From: Bacteroidia bacterium
GTDB taxonomy: Bacteria; Bacteroidota; Bacteroidia; B-17B0; Aurantibacillaceae
DNA: 64,000 nucleotides
Assembly: GCA_016787445.1 (NCBI GenBank)
Contig: JAEUTQ010000028.1
Span: forward strand, 32,243-96,242
Direction of reading: 5' to 3'
Shown: positions 63,273 through 64,000 of the stretch, in pieces
How positions within the stretch are numbered: the stretch's first letter is position 1
Layout of the letters: each line of letters opens with the position of its first letter
Translations under genes and position numbers: made by a program
Notes under the pieces: model-generated
The model's database searches: none
What the model was told of the DNA's origin: nothing
What the model saw: the letters and a program-made list of their open reading frames with translations, nothing else

Positions 63273-64000
63273 ATGCGGCTGATTCTTATAACCTTAGTTT
63301 CTTTATTATTTATCCCATTTTTGCAGGCTCAAAAATGCGCTTGTCTTAATTATGTTAAGATGCAGGAGCAAATGGATAGTTTGGTAGATATGGCCGACTA
63401 TGAAAAACTGAATATACAAGTTGAGCAGTTATTAAATAGTGATATTCCAGATTGCAAGGCTTACGCTTATGTGTATTTGACGGAGATGCTAGTAAAAAAT
63501 GCTCAAACCGATTCGGCACAGGTAGCTTTGGAATTGGCAGGAAATTTATTTGAAAAAGCTGGCACCTCTGAAGCTTGTAAGTACCGGTATTATTTTGAAT
63601 GTGCCGAATTAGCTTTCTACAATAACAATTACGAAAAGGCCCTTGATTACGGATTAAAAATGATGGAGCTTGCAAGCACAGAAAAAAGTACATTGAAGTT
63701 GGCAGAATGTAATTTGCGTGTTGCAAATATTTTTGTAAAAATGAGTCAGCCTGAAAAGGCACGTGATTATGCCATCGCGGCAAAGAATTACATCAGACGT
63801 TTACCTGAATCCTATAAAAAATATCATTTATACAATATTCTTGCTAACCGTTACAACAACATGTATCAGGATTTTAAGGAAAAGAAATACCTCGATACCA
63901 TTGAAATGTTTATGGGTGGAATCCGTGCGCATGCTGTTAAGTTAGGTCCCTATAATCGTTTATTAGAGCAATACTATAGAAAGAAAGCATTTTTGTCTTT
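63273..64000 (+). CDS. Truncated exported TPR-like protein
   Basis: Open from ATG 63273 to the window end (242 codons). A signal peptide (MRLILITLVSLLFIPFLQAQ) is followed by helical repeats with YYFECAELAFYNNNYEKALDYG and LAECNLRVANIFVKMSQPEKAR, which look like tetratricopeptide repeats. Proteins of this form in Bacteroidota often continue into a histidine kinase or a regulator, but the rest is outside the window. Confidence 0.65.
   Translation, partial: MRLILITLVSLLFIPFLQAQKCACLNYVKMQEQMDSLVDMADYEKLNIQVEQLLNSDIPDCKAYAYVYLTEMLVKNAQTDSAQVALELAGNLFEKAGTSEACKYRYYFECAELAFYNNNYEKALDYGLKMMELASTEKSTLKLAECNLRVANIFVKMSQPEKARDYAIAAKNYIRRLPESYKKYHLYNILANRYNNMYQDFKEKKYLDTIEMFMGGIRAHAVKLGPYNRLLEQYYRKKAFLS

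Overview
The window is from the chromosome of a Bacteroidota bacterium, probably an environmental relative of the Flavobacteriales or Sphingobacteriales; I would not go below phylum. The reasons are AT-rich DNA, a GH18 protein ending in a type IX secretion sorting domain, a two-component-propeller (Y_Y_Y) histidine kinase, a DnaE with a degenerate PHP domain paired with DinB, and several conserved short Bacteroidota-type proteins.

Left flank (1-1142): the tail of a DNA helicase, a YdcF-type lipoprotein, and what looks like the original terminator of a tRNA-Lys gene.

Integrated element (1143-32123, about 31 kb). It lies between a 16-bp direct repeat (1143-1158 and 32108-32123); the right copy is the 3' end of an intact tRNA-Lys(TTT). 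A tyrosine integrase sits at the left end, and tandem 11-bp repeats next to both ends are candidate integrase arm sites. From left to right the element carries: a large protein of unknown function with a Cys/His amidase-like small protein; two mobile-element proteins; a control and replication segment (HTH protein, RepA-like ATPase, membrane protein); a defence island; a hairpin-rich non-coding stretch with a glycosyltransferase; and a minus-strand block of four small genes, including one with two HU-like motifs. I saw no relaxase, conjugation genes, terminase, portal or tail genes.

The defence island (11729-27661) contains a Cro/CI-type regulator with a complete type I restriction-modification system, a McrB/McrC-like pair, and a six-gene same-strand cluster: sigma factor, unknown 198-aa protein, Cas4/RecB-like Fe-S nuclease, long prokaryotic Argonaute with an apparently intact DEDD tetrad, small helical protein, and HEXXH metalloprotease. 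This six-gene cluster is the best candidate for a little-described system.

Right flank (32183-64000) is ordinary chromosome: KdnA/KdnB for 8-amino-Kdo; a secreted GH18 protein; a hybrid-free two-component pair; a bestrophin, carbonic anhydrase and oxidoreductase operon; a TonB-like protein; tRNA-Ala; the rimP-nusA-infB operon with a terminator-like hairpin in its leader; acpP-fabF-rnc; a TPR/SpoIIE phosphatase; the dnaE-dinB translesion pair; a REP-associated transposase between REP palindromes; pgeF; pdxJ; a CBS protein; and a truncated exported protein. A dyad TTGCTAT-N5-ATAGCAA occurs near dinB, near pgeF and inside the element, and may be a shared operator.
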